Notes: generated by a model from the sequence alone, not told the origin. A DNA stretch of 64,000 bases from Collinsella provencensis (GCF_900199705.1 NZ_LT904908.1:379694-443693), one strand, 5' to 3'. Shown: positions 33,491 through 43,146, counted from the stretch's first letter. Numbers and translations are program-made.

Positions 33491-36151
33491 TTACTCGGAA
33501 AGCGCAGCCTTGGCCGCCTCGAGCGCCGCGGCGATACCAGCGGCGTTCTTGCCACCCGCCTGTGCCATGTTCGGACGACCGCCTCCGCGTCCGTCTACCG
33601 CGGGGACAATCTGCTTGATGATATTGCCCGCATGGAAACCAGCGGCAACAGCCTCGTCAGTTGCGGCGGCGAGCAGTGCAGGGGTGCCCTGCTCAGTCAC
33701 AGTGCCCAACACAACGGCAACGGGACCGGCGATCTTCTCACGCACGGTATCCCATACGTTACGCAGGTCAGCGGCCTCAAGGCCGGCGAGCTCAGCGGTC
33801 ACGAGCTTGTAGGAACCCATGTCGGCCGCAGCCTCGATGGCGCTGGAAATCGCGTCGGAAGAACCGCCGGTGAGCGTCTTCTTGAGCTTCTGATTCGCCT
33901 CACGGAGCTCCGCCTGGAGCGCAGTGATACGAGCAGGGACCTCGTTGGCACGGCACTTGAGACCTGCCGCGGCCTGGTCGACCAAAGCAGCGCGGTTCTC
34001 AAGGTACTCGATGGCGCCCTTCGAGGTCACAGCCTCGATACGGCGGATGTTCGAGCCGGTGGAGGACTCGGAAACGATCTTGAACAGACCGATCTCGGCC
34101 GTATTGCGCACGTGGGTGCCGCCGCACAGCTCACGCGAGAAGGGCTCGTCGCCCTCACCAGCGGAAACGACGCGCACGACATCGCCGTACTTCTCGCCGA
34201 AGAGCGCCACGGCACCGGAGGCCTTTGCCTCTTCGATGTCCATGACCTTGGTGATAACCGGCTCGGCAGCGAAAATCTCATCGTTGACAATATGCTCGAT
34301 CTGAACAAGCTGCTCAGTGGTGAGTGCCTCGAAGTGCGTGAAGTCAAAACGCAAACGATCCGGGGAAACGAGCGAGCCAGCCTGATTCACATGGTCGCCC
34401 AAAACCATCTTGAGCGCGGCGTCGAGCAGGTGCGTAGCGGTATGGTTGCGACGCAGCAGCGCGCGACGCTCGAAATCGATGGAGGCGCACACGGAATCAC
34501 CCACGGTCAAAGTGCCCTCAAGCACCTTGGCAACGTGGCCGTATAGGCCACCATGCGCGTGCGTGTCGGACACGATCACCTCGGCGCCCGCATCAGTTGC
34601 AAGCGCACCGGCGTCTCCCTGCTGACCACCCATCTCGGCGTAGAACGGGGTGCGATCAAGCACGATCTCAACCTCGTCGCCCGCGTTCGCAAACGAGACG
34701 CGCTCCCCTTCCTTGACGATTGCAAGCACCTGGGCGTCATCGAGCTCTTCCTCGTCATAGCCCACAAACTCGGTCGCACGGATCTCGTCGGAAAGCTCGG
34801 TCCACACGTCGTTGAACGAACCCCAAGCGTCGCCCTTGGCAGCGGCGCGAGCGCGCGCCTTCTGCTCGGCCATGTTGGCGTTAAAGCCCTCGATGTCGAC
34901 GGCATGGCCCATCCCCTCTGCGATCTCGATGGTGAGATCGATGGGGAAACCAAAGGAGTCGTGCAGCATAAAGGCGGCCTCACCGGGGAGAACCTCGCCC
35001 TCGGCAAGCTTTGCGAGCTGCGCATCAAGGTACACACGGCCGTTGTTGAGGGTGGTGGAGAAGCGATCCTCTTCAGCGCTCACGATACCCTTGACCAGGG
35101 CGGCGTTCTCGATAAGACCGGGATAGGCGTCGCCCATCACCTCGTTGACGGCGTCGATGAACTGGCTGAGGAACGGCTTTTCGATGCCGAGCAAACGGCC
35201 ATGGAACACTGCGCGACGTAGGAGACGGCGCAACACGTAGCCGCGGCCCTCGTTGCCCGGAAGCACGCCGTCAGAAATCAGGAAGTCAACCGAGCGCGCG
35301 TGATCGGCGATGATGCGCAGGGAACGGGAAGCGCCCACGTAATCGTCCTCGACATAGCTCTTGCCCGAGATGCTCTCACCCAGGGCGATGAGGCTCTGCA
35401 TGACGTCACCGTCATAGAAGGAGCTCTTGTGCTGCATGATGGCGGCCATGCGCTCGAGGCCCATGCCCGTGTCGAGGTTGCGGTGCGGAAGCTCCGGCAT
35501 GGAGCCGTCCTCCTGGCGATCGAACTGCGTAAAGACCAGGTTCCAGAACTCGAGGAAGCGGTCGCAATCGCAGCCGGGAGCGCAGTCGGGCTTGCCGCAA
35601 CCGACTTCCTCTCCCTGATCGAAGTAAATCTCGGAGCACGGACCACAGGGGCCAGTGGGGCCGGCGGCCCAGAAGTTGTCATCCTCGCCCAAGCGGGAGA
35701 TATGGTCGGCGGGCACGCCCAGGCTGCGCCAAATCTCAAAGGTCTCGTCATCGTCGGTAAACACGGTGAAGTACAGGCGCTCCGCCGGCAGCTTGAAAAC
35801 CTCGGTGATGAGCTCGTAGGCCCATGCGCAAGCCTGATCCTTGGGCACGCCGCCAAAAGCGAAGTTGCCGAGCATCTCGAAGAACGAGGCGTGACGGCCA
35901 TCGGCGCCGATGATGTCGATGTCGTTGGTGCGCACGCACTTCTGGCACGAGCATGCACCGACCTCCTTCATCGTCTTTTTTCCCTGGTAGAACTCCTTGA
36001 ACTGGTTCATGCCGGCGTTTGCGAGCAACAGCGAGGGGTCATCGGGAACGAGTGAGGAACTCGGGTAGAGCTTGCAGCCCTTCTCCACGAAAAAGTTGAG
36101 GTATGCCGAACGAATTTCGGCAGTCGTCATGGTTGGATAGTCAGCGGCCAT
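33491..36151 (-). CDS. alaS: Alanyl-tRNA synthetase
   Basis: Class II synthetase charging tRNA-Ala. Motif 1 lies near the start (FFVEKGCKLYPSSSLVPDDPSLL). The editing domain has HTATHLLDAAL and CGGTHVRNT, with zinc-type His/Cys residues, and a DHHA1/C-Ala domain closes the 886-residue chain. The ATG follows GGGAG at seven bases. A good -10 TATAAT lies just upstream of the gene (36210-36215 region) but no matching -35 was found. No T-box precedes it. Confidence 0.97.
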   Translation of the reverse strand: MAADYPTMTTAEIRSAYLNFFVEKGCKLYPSSSLVPDDPSLLLANAGMNQFKEFYQGKKTMKEVGACSCQKCVRTNDIDIIGADGRHASFFEMLGNFAFGGVPKDQACAWAYELITEVFKLPAERLYFTVFTDDDETFEIWRSLGVPADHISRLGEDDNFWAAGPTGPCGPCSEIYFDQGEEVGCGKPDCAPGCDCDRFLEFWNLVFTQFDRQEDGSMPELPHRNLDTGMGLERMAAIMQHKSSFYDGDVMQSLIALGESISGKSYVEDDYVGASRSLRIIADHARSVDFLISDGVLPGNEGRGYVLRRLLRRAVFHGRLLGIEKPFLSQFIDAVNEVMGDAYPGLIENAALVKGIVSAEEDRFSTTLNNGRVYLDAQLAKLAEGEVLPGEAAFMLHDSFGFPIDLTIEIAEGMGHAVDIEGFNANMAEQKARARAAAKGDAWGSFNDVWTELSDEIRATEFVGYDEEELDDAQVLAIVKEGERVSFANAGDEVEIVLDRTPFYAEMGGQQGDAGALATDAGAEVIVSDTHAHGGLYGHVAKVLEGTLTVGDSVCASIDFERRALLRRNHTATHLLDAALKMVLGDHVNQAGSLVSPDRLRFDFTHFEALTTEQLVQIEHIVNDEIFAAEPVITKVMDIEEAKASGAVALFGEKYGDVVRVVSAGEGDEPFSRELCGGTHVRNTAEIGLFKIVSESSTGSNIRRIEAVTSKGAIEYLENRAALVDQAAAGLKCRANEVPARITALQAELREANQKLKKTLTGGSSDAISSAIEAAADMGSYKLVTAELAGLEAADLRNVWDTVREKIAGPVAVVLGTVTEQGTPALLAAATDEAVAAGFHAGNIIKQIVPAVDGRGGGRPNMAQAGGKNAAGIAAALEAAKAALSE

Positions 36152-36217
36152 GAAGGTACTCCCTGATTGTCGAGTTGCAGCCCACTACGGGCGATTCTTA
36201 AACTCAACGATTATACG

Positions 36218-37630
36218 TTAACGACCGCTCCGTGTTGTGTCGGTTTCCTCGGGTTTCTCTGCCTTCTCGGAGTCTTCAGACTCAGAATCGTGTTCATGTG
36301 AGGCAAAGGGGTTCTCAAAAGAGCCAAACGGATTATCGAGCACCATGAGTTTTGCCCACGGATTATCCAAATCGGCCTGCGGTTTGGGCTCCATTTCCGC
36401 ATCGGGCATCGAATCGTTATCGAGGATCTGCGAGTGCGCCACGAACGCGTCATCCCCTAGTGCGTCATAGGCGGGCACGGGCCTGCCGTCCGCATCGTGG
36501 AAGGGTGTGCCACGGAACAGTGCACCTTTATACGACACGATCTGCTCCCCCGTACGACTCTCGAAGTAGAAGATGAACAGCGACTTGATGACAGCGACCA
36601 ACGGCAGAGCAACGACCATACCGATCGCCCCGCCAAACGTCGAGCCAATAACGAGCGCGGTAAGCGAGAGCACCGGATGCACCGACATCGTGGACTGATT
36701 GATCTTGGGCGCAATCACGTTGTCCGTGACGTTTTGGGAAAGCACGGCCACAACCAGCGTCCAGAATGCCATGATGGGGCTGTAAAACAGCGCGATTATC
36801 ACTGCGATCGCAGCTGAGATGGAGGGACCGACCACGGGGATGATGTTCAAAAGACCCGAAAGCAAGCCCATAGTCGCAGCATACGGATGGCCCACGACCA
36901 AAAATCCCAAAAATGCCAGCAGTCCCTGAATCGTCGAGTTGATGAGCGTAGAACGCAGGTAACCGCCCACTGAACGGCTCACGACGGCGATCATCAAGCG
37001 GTAGTCATCGGCGACGTTGTCGGGAAGGACGCGGCAGATCTCCTCGTTGATGATCGGATAGTCATTAGCCAGCCAATACGCCAGCACAAAACCCAAAAAC
37101 ACCGTGAAGAGCACGGAGGCGACATTGTTCACCATGGGAACAAGCCCGTCGCGGATCGCCGCGAGCAGTCCCGTGAACACCTGATTGAGCATGTCCTGAA
37201 GCATCGCGAACAGGTCCTCGAACTTGACCATGTCATTCAGGTGTTCGACGATCGCATATTGTTTTTCGAGTCCGGCAATCCACGTGCCGATACCAGCGAT
37301 CTTTCCGGGGGCATCCTTCACCAAATCGACGAGCTGACCCGTCACCAGAGGAATGACCAGCACGAACAACAAAACGAGCGCCACCAGCACGACCACCAAG
37401 CCGATAAGCGCGCCAACGCCGCGCGGAAAGCCACGGCGTTCAAGCCTGTTGACGATAGGTGAAGCGACAAACGCCGACATAGCTCCCACACAGAGGAACA
37501 ACAACACGTCCGACAGCGTCCCAATCACGCGGAGCGCAAAACCTCCAATGATGAAAAAGCCGATGACGATCCAAATGTTCAGAAATGTGATCTTTGCCAT
37601 GCGCTCTGAGCGCGACGTATCTTGTTGCAT
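36218..37630 (-). CDS. AI-2E family transporter
   Basis: PerM/TqsA-type integral membrane protein. The family contains exporters proposed for autoinducer-2 and also Na+/H+ antiporters, so the substrate is open. About eight hydrophobic segments are visible between residues 15 and 380, including the family's conserved LLSGLLNIIPVVGPSISA region. A hydrophilic acidic C-terminal tail of about 100 residues follows. ATG 37630 with GAGG upstream is preferred; a second ATG at 37600 is possible. It lies between the sigma factor and alaS. Confidence 0.88.
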   Translation of the reverse strand: MQQDTSRSERMAKITFLNIWIVIGFFIIGGFALRVIGTLSDVLLFLCVGAMSAFVASPIVNRLERRGFPRGVGALIGLVVVLVALVLLFVLVIPLVTGQLVDLVKDAPGKIAGIGTWIAGLEKQYAIVEHLNDMVKFEDLFAMLQDMLNQVFTGLLAAIRDGLVPMVNNVASVLFTVFLGFVLAYWLANDYPIINEEICRVLPDNVADDYRLMIAVVSRSVGGYLRSTLINSTIQGLLAFLGFLVVGHPYAATMGLLSGLLNIIPVVGPSISAAIAVIIALFYSPIMAFWTLVVAVLSQNVTDNVIAPKINQSTMSVHPVLSLTALVIGSTFGGAIGMVVALPLVAVIKSLFIFYFESRTGEQIVSYKGALFRGTPFHDADGRPVPAYDALGDDAFVAHSQILDNDSMPDAEMEPKPQADLDNPWAKLMVLDNPFGSFENPFASHEHDSESEDSEKAEKPEETDTTRSGR

Positions 37631-37665
37631 GCTGCCTCGTAATCTACCGGGTGGCACTGGACCCT

Positions 37666-38451
37666 CTAGCCGGTCATGACCCCGTCGGGGTCGATCTTTT
37701 CCTGAATTTTCTTGAGCGTTCGACGCAGCAGACGGCTAACCTGCACTTGAGAGATTCCCAGTTTTTCAGCTATCTCGATTTGCGTCATGCCCTGAAGGAA
37801 GCGCAGCTCGATGACCTCGCGCTCACGCGGCGAGAAACTCGCGAGAGCCTCCTCGATCACGATGCGATCGTCCGTGAAGGCAAGCTCCTGATCTTCGGTG
37901 GCATAGCGATCGATGACCGACGGTGTGTCATCGTCCTCCATGCCCGAGGGCGCCTCGAGCGAAACGGAGCTGTAAGCGGAAGAGGACTCCATCGCCTCGA
38001 GCACCTCATCGACCGTTGCATCGAGATAATCGGCGATTTCTTCAATTGTAGGCGAGCGCTGCAACTGCACGGTCAGCGCGTCCGTAGCCTGATTCACCTT
38101 GGCAGAAAGCTCCTGCAAACGGCGGGGCACGCGAACGCTCCAGCCCTTGTCACGGAAGTGGCGCTTGATCTCACCCATGATGGTGGGGGTGGCAAAGGTC
38201 GTGAACTCAAGACCGCGGCTCGGATCAAAGCGATCGATGGCCTTGAGCAAACCGAGGTACCCGACTTGAATCAAGTCGTCGATGGGCTCACCGCGATTTT
38301 TGAACTTATTGGCGATAAACCGCACCAGATTGAGGTGAGACATCACGAGCTTTTCGCGGGCGTCGGTATCGCCCTCTTCCTTATAGCGTCTGAAAAGTTC
38401 GCGCGTCTTCTCCTTATCCCAAGCGGTTTTTCCCGAGGTCTTAGAGGGCAT
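37666..38451 (-). CDS. SigB/SigF-type alternative sigma factor
   Basis: Sigma-70 group 3 factor. Region 2 is seen in LVRFIANKFKNRGEPIDDLIQVGYLGLLKAIDRFD, region 3 in RDKGWSVRVPRRLQEL and region 4 with the HTH SQVQVSRLLRRTLKKIQ. The combination is that of the SigB/F/G subfamily for stress or development. It overlaps the RsbW-like gene immediately upstream, an arrangement typical of sigma factor/anti-sigma pairs. The ATG at 38451 is preferred over one at 38457. Target promoters in the window could not be recognised. Confidence 0.9.
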   Translation of the reverse strand: MPSKTSGKTAWDKEKTRELFRRYKEEGDTDAREKLVMSHLNLVRFIANKFKNRGEPIDDLIQVGYLGLLKAIDRFDPSRGLEFTTFATPTIMGEIKRHFRDKGWSVRVPRRLQELSAKVNQATDALTVQLQRSPTIEEIADYLDATVDEVLEAMESSSAYSSVSLEAPSGMEDDDTPSVIDRYATEDQELAFTDDRIVIEEALASFSPREREVIELRFLQGMTQIEIAEKLGISQVQVSRLLRRTLKKIQEKIDPDGVMTG

Positions 38452-38827
38452 TAACATCCGCCTTTACGTCAAGCAGCAAACGAGCGGGTTGCTCATGCTT
38501 TTCATACACGTCGCAAACGCTGCCGAGAATGAGGTCGACATACGCTGCCGTGGGGTCATCATCGGAAGGCTCGGCAAACGCGGGAACATCGAGCGCAAAC
38601 GTCATGGCAAGATGCGTCTCGTCGGTATCGAAATCGATAACGAGGTCACTGCCCGCCGCGGTTCCGCAGGCATAGATAAACGCCTCTTCGGCCGCCATGC
38701 GAATATCCTCAACGCGCTCGACCGACATGGAAGAAAGCGTGGCGACATTCGCCGCGGTCATACGCACAATTCTGGCAAGATGCGGATCACAGGCAACCGT
38801 AAGGGACACGTGCGTAGCTTTACTCAT
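38441..38827 (-). CDS. RsbW-like anti-sigma factor, ATPase site degenerate
   Basis: 128 residues resembling the GHKL fold of RsbW/SpoIIAB. It begins MSKATHVSLTVACDP and carries a helix RVEDIRMAAEEAFIYACG where serine kinases have E-A-x-x-N. The Asn is replaced by Tyr52, and no D-x-G-x-G box follows. It may therefore bind the sigma factor without phosphorylating an anti-anti-sigma protein. None (RsbV) is encoded nearby. The ATG follows GAGGAG inside the end of the DUF948 gene; both ends overlap neighbours. Confidence 0.75.
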   Translation of the reverse strand: MSKATHVSLTVACDPHLARIVRMTAANVATLSSMSVERVEDIRMAAEEAFIYACGTAAGSDLVIDFDTDETHLAMTFALDVPAFAEPSDDDPTAAYVDLILGSVCDVYEKHEQPARLLLDVKADVNAL

Positions 38828-39386
38828 GAGACGACTCCTCGGTTTGCCCGTAGGTGTAATACTGCTGAGGCTGCTGGGGCTCACTCGCAGTCTCATCGTG
38901 CACAGGAGGTTCATCCAAGTCGAGCTCGTCGGGCGTCGACGAACCGGAAGCCTCTTCGAGCGTACGCGAGCCATCCACGGGCGCAGACTTGGTGCCCTTG
39001 CCGAAGAACTTCTGCACCTTTTCGCTTGCCGCATCGGCAAGACCGGTCACCGCATTCGAGGTGTTTGCCGCAGCACCGCTCACCGTCGATACATCGCGCA
39101 GTACGCCGTTCACCTCAATCAGGTCGGCCGAAAGCGCCTCGACGGCAACGTTCGTCTGCTTAAGCAAAGGTTCGATCTGCGCCATGGCGGGCTGCAACTC
39201 GTCGATGGCGGCATCGAGCTTGGCGACCATGGGACGCGCCTCTTCGAGCGTACCGTTGAGTTGGCTAACCGTTTTATCGAGTGAGTCAACGACACCGCGG
39301 GTGCGGCGCAGGGTGAGCGCGAGCTCGACAACGGCCCAAGCGCCGGCGAGTACCAGGACGATAAGTGCGATTTGTATAGGCTCCAT
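38820..39386 (-). CDS. DUF948 membrane protein
   Basis: One N-terminal membrane helix (about 5-25) is followed by a long alpha-helical, coiled-coil-like region of methyl-accepting-protein flavour (about 30-125) and an acidic, Gln/Tyr-rich tail. This matches the DUF948 family, often found beside stress sigma modules and general stress proteins. Function unknown. It starts the DUF948/anti-sigma/sigma overlap chain. Confidence 0.8.
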   Translation of the reverse strand: MEPIQIALIVLVLAGAWAVVELALTLRRTRGVVDSLDKTVSQLNGTLEEARPMVAKLDAAIDELQPAMAQIEPLLKQTNVAVEALSADLIEVNGVLRDVSTVSGAAANTSNAVTGLADAASEKVQKFFGKGTKSAPVDGSRTLEEASGSSTPDELDLDEPPVHDETASEPQQPQQYYTYGQTEESSHE

Positions 39387-39480
39387 ATGTGCCTCCGGTC
39401 ACGTTGAATACACAGCTCTTCTGATGATACCCGTTTGGCGCAAGAAACAATCCGCAACGCACGCCGAAACGAAACGAGCG

Positions 39481-40827
39481 TTACCGCGGCTTGTTCTCCG
39501 CACGCCACTGTTCCCAACCGCGGCCACTCGGTTTCCAGAACGCTCCGCGCTCCAACCCTTCGGGCAGATAGCGTTGCTCAACCCACCCTTCAGGATAGTC
39601 GTGTGGATACTTGTACTCCCCGTATTCATCGGAACCGGGACGGTGACGATCGCGCAGATAGCTGGGAACCTCGCGCTGCCCGCTCGTGTGGATATCCTCC
39701 ATCGCAGCGTCGACGGCGGCTTCTGCTGCGTTCGACTTGGGCGCTAACGCGTTGTAAATCGCCGCTTGAGCCAAATTGATGCGGCATTCGGGATACCCGA
39801 TGACCTCGGCAGACTTAAACGCAGCCTCAGCAATCAAAAACGCCATGGGATCAGCGTTGCCGATGTCCTCACTCGCTTGGATCATGATACGGCGCGCGAT
39901 GAACTTAGGGTCCTCCCCCGCATCGATCATGCGGGCGAGCCAATACACCGCCGCATCGGGGTCGCTACCGCGCATGGACTTGATAAACGCCGAGATGACG
40001 TCGTAGTGCATGTCGCCCGATTTGTCGTACGATAACCCACGACGCGGATTCGCCTGACGGACATCCTCGAGTGTGATGGCGAGAGGCACTTCCTCGCCAC
40101 GCGGCTCAGTGTTCTCGTCTGGCGCTTCACCCGTGGAATCAACCGGACGCGTAAGGGCAATCTCGCTCGCAAGCTCGAGCGTCGTGAGTGCGGCACGGGC
40201 ATCCCCCGCAGCAAGGGTGCAAATGGCAGCGATCACCTCATCGGAGGCCTCATACTTATTCGCCAATCCCTCGGGTGCGGATAGGGCGCGACGCACCAGT
40301 TTCTCAACATCGCTATCACTCAGGTGCGTGAGCTCGACCACACGGCTGCGCGAAAGCAACGCCGAGTTGACCTCGAAGTAGGGGTTCTCAGTGGTGGCGC
40401 CAATCATCACCACAGTGCGGTTTTCCACCGCATGAAGCAGGGCATCCTGCTGCGAACGCGAGAATCGGTGAATCTCATCAATAAACAGAATCGTCCTACG
40501 GTCGAACATCATAAGGCGATGCTTGGCTTCTTCAATCTCGCGGCGCAGGTCTTTGACAGTTCCCGTAATGGCGGAGACCTCGACGAACTCGCTTTTTGTG
40601 GACGAAGCGATGATATGGGCAAGCGTGGTTTTCCCCGTGCCGGCCGGACCATACAGAATCACACTTGAAAGCACATCGTGCTCGATGGCGTTACGAAGCC
40701 ACGAACCGGGCCCGACGGCCTTTTCTTGACCCACATAGTCCTCAAGCGAAGAGGGGCGCATGCGCACGGCAAGCGGTGCGTTCTTAAGCTGCCTCACGCG
40801 TTCATTGTTCGAAAAAAGGGTGTCCAT
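39481..40827 (-). CDS. rarA: Replication-associated recombination protein A (RarA/MgsA)
   Basis: AAA+ ATPase acting at stalled replication forks. It has MRPSSLEDYVGQE at the start, Walker A GPAGTGKTT, Walker B LFIDEIHRF and sensor ATTENPYFEVN. The C-terminal tetramerisation region contains KSMRGSDPDAAVYWLARM and ends with DYPEGWVEQRYLPEGL. Its 448 residues are full length. It follows dgt with a 36-nt gap. Confidence 0.94.
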   Translation of the reverse strand: MDTLFSNNERVRQLKNAPLAVRMRPSSLEDYVGQEKAVGPGSWLRNAIEHDVLSSVILYGPAGTGKTTLAHIIASSTKSEFVEVSAITGTVKDLRREIEEAKHRLMMFDRRTILFIDEIHRFSRSQQDALLHAVENRTVVMIGATTENPYFEVNSALLSRSRVVELTHLSDSDVEKLVRRALSAPEGLANKYEASDEVIAAICTLAAGDARAALTTLELASEIALTRPVDSTGEAPDENTEPRGEEVPLAITLEDVRQANPRRGLSYDKSGDMHYDVISAFIKSMRGSDPDAAVYWLARMIDAGEDPKFIARRIMIQASEDIGNADPMAFLIAEAAFKSAEVIGYPECRINLAQAAIYNALAPKSNAAEAAVDAAMEDIHTSGQREVPSYLRDRHRPGSDEYGEYKYPHDYPEGWVEQRYLPEGLERGAFWKPSGRGWEQWRAENKPR

Positions 40828-40863
40828 ATCCTACTCTATCTGCAAAAATGCCCAGCGTTGCGG

Positions 40864-42117
40864 TTAGACTCCTACGTGATTCGCCTTGATGTACGTGCGC
40901 TGCAAAAACTCCAAGTCATCGAAAAGCGTCGTCGCAAGCTCAGTGAAATACCCATCGGTCATACTGGCGATGTAATCGACGACCGTCTGGTCGAGGTCGC
41001 TTTGCCAGTCATACGTGCGGTCGTAATAACTCAGCGCCTTTTCGATGCGCGCGATGTGATGGCGGAAGATGAAGCTCGACTCATCCCCGTGCTCAAGATC
41101 GTGATAGAAATGCTCGTACATGCGACGGAACGCCTGGGCCATCATGTCGCCGTGCTCTTCTTCCACGCCACCTGAGCTGTAAATCTTTGTGTAGTTCTCG
41201 CGTTTGGCACGGGCGATCTCGTCAAAGAGCTCCTCGCTCATTTCAATGCGATTTTTACCGTAGCTGTGTTCAACGATGTCGATTGACGCGTGGGTGAGAA
41301 TCCACGTGTTATAGCCGCCGCCCAACCCGTCATCGAAGGCGTCCTCGGAAAGCAACCCCGCCTCGATGGCATCTTGGCGATCGCGACCCACGTAAGCGAT
41401 GATGTCCGAGATACGGACCACACAACCCTCAAGCGTCATGGGACGCAACGTTTTCACGTAATCGAAATCGTTGCGATAACAGTTTTCAACCACCTCGTCG
41501 AACGACTCAAATGAATCGAGCCCCGAAAGCTCGAAGATGCGCTGCTCGTACTCACCGTTATGGCAGAGCACGCCGTCGAGCGTCTGCAAACTCAAATTGC
41601 GCCCATAGAGCTTGTCAAGCACGCGCACGGAGTGCACGTTGTGGAAAAACGAGCGCCCCGTCCGCTCGAACAGGATTTCGTTGAGGTGCTTTTCACCCGC
41701 ATGTCCAAACGGCGTGTGCCCCAAATCGTGCCCTAGGCCAATCGCCTCGATGAGATCGCAATTGAGACCCAAGGCGCTACCGATATCGCGCGCAATGCGG
41801 GCAACGAGCTGCACGTGAAGGCCACGACGCGACAAATCGTCGTTGCTGCGAAAGCTGAACACCTGCGTCTTCCCGTTGTAACGGTTATACGCGGGAAGAT
41901 GGAGGATCTTCTCAACATCGCGCACGTACGCGGGGCGCAGGATATTCCCCTCGTCTCCCGGACGATCGTCACGGCGAATCGCCGTGTCGTCACTTGCCCG
42001 ATAGGGATTGACCCATCCACGGGCACGATTCTCCTTCATGCGCTCAAGCAGCTCGGCAGAAGGCTCATCGGGCATCGAAAGCAACCGCTCCCGCAGCTCG
42101 CTGTTCACGTCAGTCAT
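40864..42117 (-). CDS. dgt: dGTPase-like HD-domain phosphohydrolase
   Basis: HD-superfamily deoxynucleoside triphosphate triphosphohydrolase. Metal ligands appear in RRGLHVQLVARIAR...IEAIGLGHDLGHTPFGHAGE. The later helices (VVRISDIIAYVGRDRQDA) supply the distal Asp. The 417-residue length corresponds to the Gram-positive Dgt subfamily; the actual dNTP preference cannot be inferred. It precedes rarA and may belong to the same transcript. Confidence 0.87.
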   Translation of the reverse strand: MTDVNSELRERLLSMPDEPSAELLERMKENRARGWVNPYRASDDTAIRRDDRPGDEGNILRPAYVRDVEKILHLPAYNRYNGKTQVFSFRSNDDLSRRGLHVQLVARIARDIGSALGLNCDLIEAIGLGHDLGHTPFGHAGEKHLNEILFERTGRSFFHNVHSVRVLDKLYGRNLSLQTLDGVLCHNGEYEQRIFELSGLDSFESFDEVVENCYRNDFDYVKTLRPMTLEGCVVRISDIIAYVGRDRQDAIEAGLLSEDAFDDGLGGGYNTWILTHASIDIVEHSYGKNRIEMSEELFDEIARAKRENYTKIYSSGGVEEEHGDMMAQAFRRMYEHFYHDLEHGDESSFIFRHHIARIEKALSYYDRTYDWQSDLDQTVVDYIASMTDGYFTELATTLFDDLEFLQRTYIKANHVGV

Positions 42118-42184
42118 ACGCCTGTCCCCTCACGATATTTTTTCAACGCTATCTTCGCACACCGCTCGGACAAAACACGCGAGG

Positions 42185-42646
42185 CTACGCAACGTTTGAC
42201 ACAAAGAAAAGAACGGCCATGGAGCTCGCAACAAAGGGCAACAACGGAAGCGAGTGCTTTTTCCAAAGAACACCGACTAACGCCAGCGCCATAAGCCCGA
42301 ACGAGAAGGAAAGCAGGGCACCTAAGGGACTTATCAACATAGATGCGGCAAGAAACTTGATGTCCCCCATTCCGAGACCGGTGTCCCCATCATGGGTGCG
42401 CCGCCACAAGAGCTCACAACCGACGAGTGCGGCGCAGCATATGACAGCCTGAACACCGCAAACCAGCAGATGCTCGACACCACCGAGCGATATGCTGAAC
42501 AGGGCGCAGCACAGGGCAAACGAGCAGGCAAGCGCATTGGGAAAGCGACGAGAACGAGCATCGATAACCGCGGCGGCAAGAACGTGCGCCAGCACGAGAA
42601 CGCCGAGCACCGGCTGCAGCAACTCGACGATATGCGACCACGCCAT
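42185..42646 (-). CDS. Prepilin peptidase (A24), peptidase domain only
   Basis: Aspartic membrane peptidase that removes prepilin leaders. Both catalytic motifs are present: AAVIDARSRRFPN (first Asp) and GLGMGDIKF (G-x-G-D). The 153-residue protein has about six hydrophobic segments but lacks the N-terminal cysteine/methyltransferase domain of PilD/ComC, as in the TadV/FlaK type. No pilin or pilus-assembly genes are nearby. comEA and comEC 13-16 kb away are potential functional partners. Confidence 0.85.
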   Translation of the reverse strand: MAWSHIVELLQPVLGVLVLAHVLAAAVIDARSRRFPNALACSFALCCALFSISLGGVEHLLVCGVQAVICCAALVGCELLWRRTHDGDTGLGMGDIKFLAASMLISPLGALLSFSFGLMALALVGVLWKKHSLPLLPFVASSMAVLFFVSNVA

Positions 42647-42759
42647 GCTCTCCCCCGCCCTTCCATTGCGTTTCGATATGCTGGGGATGATACCCCCGAA
42701 CGCCCGAACCTAAGCAGACGGGTATAATGGTCCAAGTTCTCAAGACGATAGGAGACGCC

Positions 42760-43146
42760 ATGGAAGCGCCTGATTTCAACTATAACAACCCCACGTCCAA
42801 TCCCCAGCAGCCGAGCAACGGTACAACGGACCTCTCACCCGTCGCCACGCCCGCTGTCATCGAAAGCGCGAGCGCATCGACCGCCTGTCAGACTTCGTCG
42901 TCCAAATTTGCCTATATCCTTACGGGCTCGGTGCTGGGCATCCTCACGTTGCTCGCCCTCGGCCTCACGTTCCTGGTGTTTTCAGTCTTCCAGGCAACTG
43001 CCGATATGGCGTACTACTACGACGACTATGACGATGATGCATATTACGACGATTACGATTACGATGACTACTACGAAGATGAGCTCGACGAGTTCGAGCA
43101 GAAGCTCATCGACTCCCTCACGGGCGAATCGCACATACGCGTGTAG
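42760..43146 (+). CDS. Single-pass membrane protein with Tyr/Asp-rich tail
   Basis: 128 residues, ATG with AGGAG five bases upstream. A Ser/Thr/Asn/Gln-rich N-terminal part (about 50 residues) leads to one hydrophobic segment (about 51-76). After it comes a striking run of almost only Tyr and Asp (MAYYYDDYDDDAYYDDYDYDDYYEDE region), ending with DEFEQKLIDSL. Family unknown. It is one of only two plus-strand genes in the long minus-strand block and has its own terminator. Confidence 0.72.
   Translation: MEAPDFNYNNPTSNPQQPSNGTTDLSPVATPAVIESASASTACQTSSSKFAYILTGSVLGILTLLALGLTFLVFSVFQATADMAYYYDDYDDDAYYDDYDYDDYYEDELDEFEQKLIDSLTGESHIRV

Noticed and set aside
42760-43146. The Tyr/Asp run as a frameshift or sequencing artefact
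   Set aside because: The frame continues into a plausible helical end and a stop followed by a terminator; the codons are mixed, so it is not a simple homopolymer error.
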